In this document: one piece after another, positions 1 to 6,340 of the stretch | How the letters are laid out: the number at the start of each line of letters is the position of its first letter | How positions within the stretch are numbered: position 1 is the first letter of the stretch | Source: an uncultured Streptomyces sp. | GTDB lineage: Bacteria > Actinomycetota > Actinomycetes > Streptomycetales > Streptomycetaceae | DNA: 14,014 nucleotides | Assembly (NCBI GenBank): GCA_946480485.1 | Contig: CAMLJW010000090.1 | Location: forward strand, 1-14,014 | Direction: 5' to 3' | Made by a program: the position numbers and the translations under genes | Notes under the pieces: model-generated | What the model saw: only the letters and a program-made list of their open reading frames with translations | What the model was told of the DNA's origin: nothing | Databases searched by the model: none

Positions 1-346
1 GCATCGCGTCGAGCAGCTCGCCGATCAGCTCGACCTGGCCCTTGAACTCGTCCGGTGTCTTGGAACGGTTCGCCTTGTACTCCGTGAACTCCTCGGAGCG
101 CCAGGTCTTGCGGGACACGTCGAACGCCGCTGCGAAGTGCGTGGGCGCCTCGTCGCGCAGAGTGTTGGCCAGCATCGACGCGAAGCCGTAGATCGCGTTC
201 GTCGGCTGTCCCGTCGCCGTCGTGAAGTTCTCCGCGGGCAGCGCGAAGAACGCTCGGTACGCCAGCGAGTGCCCGTCCATGAGCATCAGCCGCGGGCGCC
301 CGCCGCCGGAGGTCTTCTCGGTCGTCTTCGATGCTGTTTCTGCCAC
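1..346 (-). CDS. polA: DNA polymerase I, N-terminal part of the 5'-3' exonuclease domain (partial, runs off the window)
   Basis: About 115 codons are visible, read leftward from a GTG at 346-344; the rest lies before base 1. After a short polar tail (residues 1-16) the protein enters the FEN/5'-nuclease fold: LMLMDGHSLAYRAFFALP at about 20-37, with Asp24 a likely metal ligand; PTNAIYGFASML at 48-59; AAFDVSRKTWR at 73-83, with Asp76 a second likely acidic ligand; and EYKANRSKTPDEF, the Arg/Lys-rich stretch that contacts DNA in this family. PolA fills gaps and removes RNA primers and damaged strands; this domain does the flap removal. GTG is preferred as start because AGGA lies 8 bases upstream and no ATG precedes the conserved block until Met21. 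The polymerase domain cannot be checked here. The gene is divergent from the oxidoreductase gene at 676. Confidence 0.95.
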   Translation of the reverse strand, partial: MAETASKTTEKTSGGGRPRLMLMDGHSLAYRAFFALPAENFTTATGQPTNAIYGFASMLANTLRDEAPTHFAAAFDVSRKTWRSEEFTEYKANRSKTPDEFKGQVELIGELLDAM

Positions 347-364
347 GTCCCCGATCCTGCCACG
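345..364 (-). repeat. 20-bp element before polA, inverted partner of 623-642
   Basis: Read on the minus strand this begins CGTGGCAGGATCGG, exactly as in 623-636 on the plus strand; over 20 bases the two copies differ at only two positions, both transitions. It covers the polA ribosome binding region and touches the start codon. Confidence 0.75.
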
Positions 365-616
365 CCCCACTGACAACGCGTCCCGCCCGCTTTCCGATCG
401 ACGGTAGCCCGACAGCCGCTGAGCTTGAGATTCAACCTCTCCGTTCGAACACGACCTCAGGTCGGCTCCGCAGACCCGGCGCACGCGCCGCCTGTCCCGG
501 TTTACCCTGATTCCGACCGCGCTGTGGAGCCTGCCTGTGCGACGGGAAGAGCTGGTCGGCGCCGTTCGAATCCGGAGGTCACATCTCAAGCTGAGGCCCG
601 GCCAAGATCGCTGTCA

Positions 617-630
617 CTGCCACGTGGCAG
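617..630. promoter_or_regulatory. Perfect 14-bp palindrome CTGCCACGTGGCAG, candidate operator
   Basis: The sequence equals its own reverse complement over 14 bases and ends 45 bases before the oxidoreductase ATG. The half-site CTGCCACG occurs twice more in direct orientation at 340-347 and 357-364, around the polA start, so the motif recurs at both ends of the divergent gap. This is a typical layout for a dimeric repressor or activator site. The protein that would bind it is unknown. Confidence 0.55.
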
Positions 631-642
631 GATCGGAGATGT
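623..642 (+). repeat. 20-bp element before the oxidoreductase gene, inverted partner of 345-364
   Basis: It shares 14 consecutive bases (CGTGGCAGGATCGG) and 18 of 20 in total with the element before polA. Its first 8 bases are the right half of the palindrome at 617-630. Confidence 0.75.
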
Positions 643-675
643 ACCTCACACATGTGCTCGAAGAGGAGGCCCGCG

Positions 676-2994
676 ATGGCCGGCAAACCGCCCCAGGGTG
701 ATCCGGTTCAGGACGCGCCGCAGGTCGCCGAGCCCAAGCACGCGGCGGCCGGACTGCCCGCCATCGGCCACACCCTGCGCGTCGCCCAGCAGCAGATGGG
801 TGTGCGGCGCACCGCGCTCACCCTGCTCCGGGTCAATCAGAGGGACGGCTTCGACTGCCCGGGCTGTGCCTGGCCCGAGCCGGAGCACCGGCACACGGCG
901 GAGTTCTGTGAGAACGGCGCGAAGGCGGTCGCCGAGGAGGCCACACTGCGCCGGGTCACGCCGGACTTCTTCGCCGCGCACCCGGTGACGGACCTCGCCA
1001 CCCGCAGCGGCTACTGGCTGGGCCAGCAGGGCCGCCTCACACACCCCGTGTATCTGGCGGAGGGCGCCGACCGCTACGAGCCGGTGCCCTGGGAGCGGGC
1101 CTTCGACATCATCGCCGAGGAGCTCACCGCGCTCGACTCCCCCGACGAGGCCCTCTTCTACACCTCGGGCCGCACCAGCAACGAAGCGGCGTTTCTGTAC
1201 CAGTTGTTCGCCCGCGAGTTCGGCACGAACAACCTGCCGGACTGCTCCAACATGTGCCACGAGTCGTCGGGTTCCGCGCTCGGCGAGACCATCGGCATCG
1301 GCAAGGGCAGCGTCCTCCTCGACGACCTCTACAAGGCGGACCTGATCATCGTCGCCGGGCAGAACCCGGGCACGAACCACCCGCGCATGCTCGCCGCCCT
1401 GGAGAAGGCGAAGACGAACGGCGCGCGGATCATCACCGTGAACCCCCTCCCCGAAGCGGGCATGGAGCGCTTCAAGAACCCGCAGACCCCCCAGGGCATG
1501 TTCAAGGGCGCCACGCTCACCGACCTGTTCCTGCAGATCCGCATCGGCGGCGACCAGGCACTCTTCCGTCTGCTCAACAAGCTCATCCTGGCTGAGTCCG
1601 ACAGCGTCTCCGGTGCGGGGAGCGGTGCGGTCGACGAGGACTTCATCCGCGAACACACACACGGATACGAGGAGTTCGCGGCCGCCGCCCGCGCCGCCGA
1701 CTGGGACGAGACGCTCACCGCGACCGGCCTGGAGCGCGCGAAGGTCGAAGAGGCCCTGCGCATGGTCCTCGCCTCCCAGCGCACCATCGTGTGCTGGGCC
1801 ATGGGCCTGACCCAGCACAAGCACTCCGTACCGACCATCCGCGAGGTCGTCAACTTCCTTTTGCTGCGCGGCAACATCGGCCGCCCGGGGGCGGGCGTGT
1901 GTCCGGTGCGCGGCCACTCGAACGTGCAGGGCGACCGCACGATGGGCATCTTCGAGCGGCCCGCGCCGGACTTCCTCGACGCTTTGGAGAGGGAGTTCGG
2001 CTTCGCGCCGCCGCGCGAGCACGGCTACGACGTCGTACGGGCCATCGGCGCGCTGCGCGACGGCAAGGCGAAGGTCTTCTTCGCGATGGGCGGCAACTTC
2101 GTGTCGGCCTCCCCCGACACCCAGGTCACCGAGGCGGCCATGCGCCGCGCCCGCCTCACAGTGCACGTCTCCACGAAGCTCAACCGGTCACACGCCGTCA
2201 CGGGCACGCGTGCCCTGATCCTGCCCACCCTCGGCCGCACCGAGCGTGACCTTCAGGTCGGCCCGAAGGGGAAAAGCGCGGAGCAGTTCGTGACGGTGGA
2301 GGACTCCATGGGCATGGTGCACGCCTCACGCGGACGCCTGGAACCGGCGAGCCCGCACTTGCTGTCGGAGCCGGCCATCGTCTGCCGCCTCGCGCGCCGC
2401 GTCCTCGGCAACGACAGCAGGACCCCCTGGGACGAGTTCGAGAAGGACTACGCGACGATCCGCGACCGCATCGCGCGCGTCATCCCCGGCTTCGAGGACT
2501 TCAACGCGCGCCTGACTGATTCCGCTGGACGCGTCGCAGGCTTCGCCCTGCCGCACGCCCCGCGCGACGAGCGCCGCTTTCCCACGGCCACCGGCAAGGC
2601 CAACTTCACGGCCGCGCCCGTCGAGTACCCGAAGCTGGCCGAGGGCCGTCTCCTCCTGCAGACCCTGCGCTCTCACGACCAGTACAACACCACGATCTAC
2701 GGCCTGGACGACCGCTACCGAGGCATCAAGAACGGCCGCCGGGTCGTGCTCGTGAATCCCGAGGACGCCCGCGAGCTGGGCCTCGCGGACGGCTCCTACA
2801 CCGACCTCGTCAGCGAGTGGAAGGACGGTGTGGAGCGCCGCGCCCCCGGCTTCCGGGTCGTGCACTACCCCACGGCCCGCGGCTGCGCGGCCGCGTACTA
2901 CCCGGAGACCAACGTCCTGGTCCCCCTGGACGCCACCGCGGACACCAGTAACACACCCGCCAGCAAGTCCGTCGTCGTCCGTCTGGAACAATAG
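676..2994 (+). CDS. FdhF/YdeP-family molybdopterin-dependent oxidoreductase (formate dehydrogenase alpha-like)
   Basis: A 772-residue protein of the bacterial formate-dehydrogenase-alpha-like group (E. coli YdeP type). The N-terminal part carries FDCPGCAWPEPEH with Cys61 and Cys64, then FCENGAKA with Cys78; these could hold an iron-sulfur cluster. The molybdopterin-binding region follows: YTSGRTSNEAAFLYQLFARE at about 165-184, NMCHESSG with Cys194 in the place where FdhF has its metal-ligating selenocysteine, ADLIIVAGQNPGTNHPRML, and RGNIGRPGAGVCPVRGHSNVQG. The C-terminal dinucleotide-binding part (LQTLRSHDQYNTTIYGLDDR) is also present, so the protein looks full length. The substrate is not known for most members; formate dehydrogenase activity should not be assumed. 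ATG 676 is chosen over the in-frame ATG at 652 because AGGAGG (664-669) sits 6 bases upstream. No signal peptide is seen, so it is probably cytoplasmic. It is probably co-transcribed with the thioesterase gene 57 bases downstream. Confidence 0.93.
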   Translation: MAGKPPQGDPVQDAPQVAEPKHAAAGLPAIGHTLRVAQQQMGVRRTALTLLRVNQRDGFDCPGCAWPEPEHRHTAEFCENGAKAVAEEATLRRVTPDFFAAHPVTDLATRSGYWLGQQGRLTHPVYLAEGADRYEPVPWERAFDIIAEELTALDSPDEALFYTSGRTSNEAAFLYQLFAREFGTNNLPDCSNMCHESSGSALGETIGIGKGSVLLDDLYKADLIIVAGQNPGTNHPRMLAALEKAKTNGARIITVNPLPEAGMERFKNPQTPQGMFKGATLTDLFLQIRIGGDQALFRLLNKLILAESDSVSGAGSGAVDEDFIREHTHGYEEFAAAARAADWDETLTATGLERAKVEEALRMVLASQRTIVCWAMGLTQHKHSVPTIREVVNFLLLRGNIGRPGAGVCPVRGHSNVQGDRTMGIFERPAPDFLDALEREFGFAPPREHGYDVVRAIGALRDGKAKVFFAMGGNFVSASPDTQVTEAAMRRARLTVHVSTKLNRSHAVTGTRALILPTLGRTERDLQVGPKGKSAEQFVTVEDSMGMVHASRGRLEPASPHLLSEPAIVCRLARRVLGNDSRTPWDEFEKDYATIRDRIARVIPGFEDFNARLTDSAGRVAGFALPHAPRDERRFPTATGKANFTAAPVEYPKLAEGRLLLQTLRSHDQYNTTIYGLDDRYRGIKNGRRVVLVNPEDARELGLADGSYTDLVSEWKDGVERRAPGFRVVHYPTARGCAAAYYPETNVLVPLDATADTSNTPASKSVVVRLEQ

Positions 2995-3002
2995 ACCGCC
3001 AA

Positions 3003-3018
3003 CTGAGCGTTTGCTTAG
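3003..3018. promoter_or_regulatory. Imperfect 16-bp palindrome CTGAGC-GTTT-GCTTAG, TetR-like operator candidate
   Basis: Six-base arms match at 5 of 6 positions around a 4-base centre. It lies in the 57-base gap between the oxidoreductase stop and the thioesterase ribosome binding site, where an internal promoter could be controlled. The form CTnAGC...GCTnAG resembles sites of TetR-family regulators of acyl-CoA genes; this likeness is from memory and is not proof. Confidence 0.35.
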
Positions 3019-3051
3019 CGGGCGCGATCGACGACGAAGGAGCCGGACCCC

Positions 3052-3540
3052 ATGGGCGAGCAGCACCACGTGAAGTTCCCGCAGGAGGTCATCGACGACT
3101 ACTCGGCGCTCGGCGTCGACATCGTCGCCATGTTCTCCGCCGGGCACCTGGGCACGCGCATGGGAGTCCAGATCGTCGAGGCCTCCGCGGACCGTGTCGT
3201 GGGCACCATGCCGGTCGAGGGCAACACCCAGCCGTACGGACTCCTCCACGGCGGCGCCTCCGCCGTCCTCGCCGAAACCCTCGGCTCGGTCGGCTCCATG
3301 CTCCACGCCGGCAGCTCCAAGATCGCGGTCGGCGTCGACCTCAACTGCACCCACCACCGGGGAGCCCGCTCCGGCCTCGTCACCGGCGTCGCCACCCCCC
3401 TCCACCGCGGCCGGTCCACCGCCACATACGAGATCGTGATCAGCGACGAGGACGGCAAGCGCGTATGCAGCGCGCGTCTGACCTGTCTGCTGCGCGAGGT
3501 GAACTTGAGCGACGAGAAGCCGGTGCGCGCCGCGAGCTGA
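3052..3540 (+). CDS. Hotdog-fold acyl-CoA thioesterase, PaaI/MenI type
   Basis: A 162-residue single-domain hotdog protein expected to hydrolyse acyl-CoA thioesters in the cytoplasm. The active-site helix reads PYGLLHGGASAVLAETLGS, with His66 and Glu75 in the same 9-residue spacing as the catalytic pair of E. coli MenI (YdiI), to which this stretch is very similar. The C-terminal strands (VGVDLNCTHHRGARSG, GRSTATYEIVISDEDGK, VCSARLTCLLRE) are normal for the family and the length is typical. The natural acyl group cannot be told from sequence; phenylacetyl-, 4-hydroxybenzoyl- or DHNA-CoA are substrates of relatives. AAGGAG at 3037-3042 with 9-base spacing supports the ATG at 3052. It follows the oxidoreductase gene closely with no visible terminator between them, but may also have its own regulated promoter. 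Confidence 0.92.
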   Translation: MGEQHHVKFPQEVIDDYSALGVDIVAMFSAGHLGTRMGVQIVEASADRVVGTMPVEGNTQPYGLLHGGASAVLAETLGSVGSMLHAGSSKIAVGVDLNCTHHRGARSGLVTGVATPLHRGRSTATYEIVISDEDGKRVCSARLTCLLREVNLSDEKPVRAAS

Positions 3541-3602
3541 CGAGCGAACCGCGGACCGGGCCGGGGCCGCCGTGACAAACCCGGTCGTTGACCCGAAGGC
3601 TC

Positions 3603-3626
3603 TTGTCCACAGGGCAGTTGTCCACA
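3603..3626 (+). promoter_or_regulatory. Two perfect DnaA boxes (TTGTCCACA) in tandem
   Basis: TTGTCCACA occurs at 3603-3611 and 3618-3626 in the same orientation, 15 bases apart. This is the preferred DnaA-binding nonamer in Streptomyces. The repeat unit is longer than the box: TTGTCCACAGGGCAG then TTGTCCACAGGGTCG. A third, degenerate unit starting TTGCCC at 3633 coincides with the candidate -35 hexamer. The pair lies immediately upstream of the promoter for the gene at 3668, so DnaA could act there as a transcription factor. It is only two boxes, so it is not an origin. Confidence 0.7.
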
Positions 3627-3632
3627 GGGTCG

Positions 3633-3661
3633 TTGCCCCCGAACACCCGGCGGCTTAGCGT
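3633..3661 (+). promoter_or_regulatory. Candidate leaderless promoter for the lipoprotein gene
   Basis: TTGCCC (3633-3638), a 17-base spacer and TAGCGT (3656-3661, fitting TAnnnT) match a housekeeping-type promoter. The predicted start point, about 7 bases after the -10, is the A of the ATG at 3668. There is no usable ribosome binding site before that ATG, which agrees with a leaderless transcript. Confidence 0.5.
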
Positions 3662-3667
3662 CAAGGC

Positions 3668-4102
3668 ATGACAACGGCAGAAGTTCCCCGGCCGTGGCCG
3701 GCGTTCGGATCGGGGCTCGCACTGGTGATCCTGGTGGGCGCCCTGGCCACCGGGTGCGGGGAGTCCGGTTCCAAGGACCGGACGACGGCGGGCACACAGG
3801 ACACCGCGCGTTTTGGCCCCGCCTCGCCGTCGCCGCAGGCCACGCCTCCCGAAGAGCTCTGCGCGCGGATCGTCGCACACTGGTCGCGGAAGGCGCTGGA
3901 TGGCGAGACGTACGGGGACTACCAGTCGATGGGCCTGTCCACCGGGCAGTACGAGATCGTCAGGAAGATCGTGGACGCCGCCCGGTTCGAGCAGGAGCGT
4001 GCAGGCGCGCAGGCCGCGGAGCGGCTGATCGACCGGAGAGCACGCGAGGACTGCGACAACCGCTACCGCGACGGCGCTCCGACCGGAGGTCCCTGGCAAT
4101 GA
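3668..4102 (+). CDS. Small secreted lipoprotein-like protein of unknown function
   Basis: A 144-residue protein that I do not recognise as a named family. Residues 14-29 form a hydrophobic stretch (GSGLALVILVGALATG) ending at Cys30 in ATGC, an imperfect lipobox (Ala rather than Leu at -3), so lipid anchoring outside the membrane is likely but not certain. A Ser/Thr/Pro-rich linker (about 31-56) leads to a compact, charged, probably helical domain from about 57 to 135. That domain contains ELCARIVAHWSRKALDG, YGDYQSMGLSTGQYEIV and a closing DRRAREDCDNRY; its two cysteines could form a disulfide. The start is ATG 3668 although only AAGG lies just before it; the promoter position suggests a leaderless message. 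Its stop overlaps the next start as ATGA, so the two are translated together. Confidence 0.75.
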   Translation: MTTAEVPRPWPAFGSGLALVILVGALATGCGESGSKDRTTAGTQDTARFGPASPSPQATPPEELCARIVAHWSRKALDGETYGDYQSMGLSTGQYEIVRKIVDAARFEQERAGAQAAERLIDRRAREDCDNRYRDGAPTGGPWQ

Positions 4103-4719
4103 GCGGCGTCGGTCCCATCGAGCCGGGCGAGGAGACACGCGCGTGGGACACCCTGGAACCGGGCGCCGAACTCCTGCCCGAACCCTCGCGCGGACGCCTC
4201 GCACTGCTGTACGCACGGCACCGCCGCGCCGTCCTCGCTTCCGCGTCGGCCGCCGTTCTCCTCACCGGCGGCGGCTACCTCTACGCCTTCCGGCCGCAGG
4301 AAGCGCCGCCACCCCCTCCGCCCTACCCCTCCAACGTGGTCGACGTCACCTATCTGGGCCGGGAAACCACGGCCGGCGACGCCGCGCCCAGGAGCTTCAG
4401 CTTCGGATTGAAGCTGACCGCGCGGTCCGGTCCCCCCATCACCGTGGCGCGGATGACCCAGCCCTACGCCAGCCTCTCGCTGACATCGGCTCCACGCCTC
4501 CCCTTCCGAACAAGGACAGGCTTTCCCCACAAGATCATCTTCACCCTGCATGTGACTGATTGCTCGCATGTGCCGACGAAAGCGGGACTTCCTTTCGTGG
4601 ACGTAACTCTGCGTAATAAGCGCGCGATGCAAGTGCACAGTTTCATCCTTGGTGAGCGCTATGCGCACCACCTCTCGAAAGCCATCCAAGACGCCTGTGG
4701 CAACAACTCCGCGTCATGA
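4099..4719 (+). CDS. Single-pass membrane protein with extracytoplasmic domain, unknown function
   Basis: A 206-residue protein, family not recognised. Residues 1-43 are a cytoplasmic-type tail ending in the basic RHRR, residues 45-63 form one membrane segment (VLASASAAVLLTGGGYLYA), and a proline run (about 70-77) leads to an outer domain of about 125 residues. That domain looks beta-rich (VVDVTYLGRE, SFSFGLKLTARSG, IIFTLHVTDCSH, FVDVTLRN) and has two cysteines (TDCSH and DACGN) that may pair. The ATG at 4099 has GGAGGT 8 bases upstream and overlaps the previous stop by ATGA, indicating coupled translation with the lipoprotein; the two products may work together at the cell surface. The last third, from about 4500, uses many more A/T-ending codons than its surroundings. 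Confidence 0.75.
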   Translation: MSGVGPIEPGEETRAWDTLEPGAELLPEPSRGRLALLYARHRRAVLASASAAVLLTGGGYLYAFRPQEAPPPPPPYPSNVVDVTYLGRETTAGDAAPRSFSFGLKLTARSGPPITVARMTQPYASLSLTSAPRLPFRTRTGFPHKIIFTLHVTDCSHVPTKAGLPFVDVTLRNKRAMQVHSFILGERYAHHLSKAIQDACGNNSAS

Positions 4720-4996
4720 CCAAACGGCAGTGCACTACTGAGGCCACCCTCAAGTCCGGCTCACTCTCAGCATACGAACAGGACGAACCGGCTAGAATTC
4801 CCCCCTTTCACCCATCGAGCACCGCTCGGCATACCTCATGTCATAACAAGAACGTCACAGCATGAGCGAGACCCTCCTCCAGGATCCCCACACACGCTTA
4901 GAGTCACGCCCAGTCACCGCGCCAACGGAAACACTTCAGCCAAGCGCTCGACTCGGCCACTTCCATCCGAAGGGCCGCGCCAGGAAAGGACTGATC
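4720..4996 (+). promoter_or_regulatory. Untranslated region upstream of livK
   Basis: No gene with a ribosome binding site is seen. The stretch is richer in A and C than the coding DNA around it. TAGAAT at 4793-4798 fits a -10 box but lacks a clear -35, and TAGAGT at 4899-4904 is a second weak candidate. CGAGC-ACC-GCTCG at 4816-4828 is a small hairpin. If the promoter is near 4793 the leader would be about 190 bases. An in-frame ATG at 4862 would extend LivK by 45 residues but has no ribosome binding site and would bury the signal peptide. Confidence 0.4.
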
Positions 4997-6232
4997 GTGC
5001 GTCAACGTTCACTCATCGCCATCACCGCCGCGCTGGCGGCGGGAGCACTCACACTCACCGCCTGCGGCTCGCGCGACGAGAACGGCGGCGGCTCGGGCTC
5101 AGGCGGCGCCGGCACCAAAGTGGTCATTGGTGTCGACGCCCCGCTGACCGGCGACCTGTCCGCGCTGGGGCTCGGCATCAGGAACTCCGCGGAACTCGCC
5201 GTCAAGACGGCCAACAAGGAGAAGACCGTCGCAGGCGTCACCTTCGAGATCCAGGCCCTCGACGACCAGGCACAGCCCTCCTCCGGCCAGCAGAACGCCA
5301 CCCAGCTGGTCGCCGACAAGGACGTCCTCGGCGCCGTCGGCCCGCTGAACTCCTCCGTCGCCGAGTCCATGCAGAAGGTCTTCGACGACGCCAAGCTCGT
5401 CCAGGTCTCCCCCGCCAACACCGGCCCGACCCTGACCCAGGGCCCGGACTGGCAGAGCGGCAAGAAGGTCCGCACGTACCAGTCGTACTTCCGCACCGCG
5501 ACCACGGACGCCGTCCAGGGCCCGTTCGCCGCACAGTACGTCTACAACGACGCCAAGAAGAAGAAGGTCTTCGTCATCGACGACAAGAAGACCTACGGCG
5601 CCGGACTGTCCCAGACCTTCACCACCGAGTTCAAGAAGCTCGGCGGCAAGGTCGTCGCCACCGAGCACATCGACCCCGACACCAAGGACTTCTCCGCGGT
5701 CGCCACCAAGGTGAAGAACTCCGGTGCCGACGTCGTCTATTACGGCGGCGAGTACCCGCAGGCCGGTCCGCTGAGCAAGCAGATCAAGTCCGCGGGCGCC
5801 AACATCCCGCTGGTCGGCGGCGACGGCATCAAGGACCCTGCCTACCTCGAACTGGCTGGCAAGAACAGCACCGGTGACCTCGCCACCTCCGTCGGCGCGC
5901 CGGTCGAGGACCTCCCCTCCGCCAAGGAGTTCGTCGCCAACTACAAGGGAGCCGGCTACAAGGAGGACTACGCGGCCTACGGCGGCTACTCCTACGACTC
6001 GACGTGGGCGATCATCCAAGCCGTGAAGAAGGTCGTCGAGGACAACGGCGGCAAGCTCCCCGAGGACGCCCGCGCGAAGGTCACGGCCGCCGTGCAGAAC
6101 GTCGCCTTCGACGGCGTGACCGGCAAGGTCGCCTTCGACCAGTACGGTGACGCGACCAACAAGCAGCTCACCGTATACGCCGTCGAGGGCGGAGACTGGA
6201 AGCCGAAGAAGTCCGGTACCTACACCGGCTGA
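4997..6232 (+). CDS. livK: Branched-chain amino acid type ABC transporter, substrate-binding lipoprotein
   Basis: A 411-residue extracellular binding protein of the LivJ/LivK (type I periplasmic-binding fold) family, feeding ligand to the permease encoded downstream. Residues 1-23 (VRQRSLIAITAALAAGALTLTAC) are a lipoprotein signal peptide with the lipobox LTAC and Cys23 as anchor, followed by a Gly/Ser/Asn-rich spacer. The mature domain opens with VVIGVDAPLTGDLSALGLGI, typical of the family, and continues with GPLNSSVAESMQKVF, SPANTGPTLT, KKVFVIDDKKTYGAGLS, DVVYYGGEYPQAGPL and AYGGYSYDSTWAI. The GTG at 4997 is chosen because AAAGGA lies 6 bases upstream and this start gives a clean signal peptide. 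Leu, Ile and Val are the classical ligands, but relatives bind other amino acids, amides or urea, so specificity is inferred from family only. Confidence 0.93.
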   Translation: MRQRSLIAITAALAAGALTLTACGSRDENGGGSGSGGAGTKVVIGVDAPLTGDLSALGLGIRNSAELAVKTANKEKTVAGVTFEIQALDDQAQPSSGQQNATQLVADKDVLGAVGPLNSSVAESMQKVFDDAKLVQVSPANTGPTLTQGPDWQSGKKVRTYQSYFRTATTDAVQGPFAAQYVYNDAKKKKVFVIDDKKTYGAGLSQTFTTEFKKLGGKVVATEHIDPDTKDFSAVATKVKNSGADVVYYGGEYPQAGPLSKQIKSAGANIPLVGGDGIKDPAYLELAGKNSTGDLATSVGAPVEDLPSAKEFVANYKGAGYKEDYAAYGGYSYDSTWAIIQAVKKVVEDNGGKLPEDARAKVTAAVQNVAFDGVTGKVAFDQYGDATNKQLTVYAVEGGDWKPKKSGTYTG

Positions 6233-6253
6233 CCCACCCGCACCACTCACGAG

Positions 6254-6289
6254 CCGCGCGGGGCGCCGCACCACAGGCGCCCCGCGCGG
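6254..6289 (+). terminator. Strong 14-bp hairpin between livK and livH
   Basis: CCGCGCGGGGCGCC (6254-6267) and its perfect complement (6276-6289) enclose an 8-base loop, 21 bases after the livK stop. No T run follows. It probably stops part of the transcription or protects the livK 3' end, giving more binding protein than permease, as is common in such operons. Confidence 0.7.
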
Positions 6290-6291
6290 AC

Positions 6292-6309
6292 TCACATCCG
6301 GTCACATCC
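6292..6309 (+). repeat. Direct repeat TCACATCC, 10-base period
   Basis: TCACATCC stands at 6292-6299 and 6302-6309, one helical turn apart, between the hairpin and the livH ribosome binding site. It could be a same-face binding site for a regulator of livHMGF, or chance. Confidence 0.3.
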
Positions 6310-6340
6310 CTCGATTATCGGAAGTCTCGGAGGACATGCG

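Larger units (their letters stand above)
347..675. other. Divergent intergenic region between polA and the oxidoreductase gene
   Basis: No convincing gene. It should hold both promoters. For polA, TACCGT at 406-401 (minus strand) fits the TAnnnT -10 pattern but has no good -35. For the rightward gene, TACCCT at 503-508 is an equally weak candidate. Besides the CTGCCACG elements listed separately, AGCTTGAGAT at 422-431 has an inverted copy at 583-592, and CACATGTG at 649-656 is a small palindrome. A GTTCGAATCC at 564-573 resembles a tRNA T-loop but has no flanking stem. Confidence 0.6.

Noticed and set aside
564..573. GTTCGAATCC, resembling a tRNA T-loop
   Set aside because: The flanking bases do not form a 5-bp T stem, and no acceptor or anticodon arm can be drawn around it.
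646..2166. Long open frame antisense to the oxidoreductase gene
   Set aside because: Frames opposite GC-rich coding DNA stay open by codon bias. Its translation shows no domain, and the plus-strand protein is a clear family member.
3603..3626. A replication origin
   Set aside because: Only two DnaA boxes and no AT-rich unwinding region or dnaA/dnaN genes; a regulatory or titration site fits better.
4862..4996. In-frame ATG extension of LivK
   Set aside because: No ribosome binding site, and it would put 45 polar residues before the lipoprotein signal peptide.
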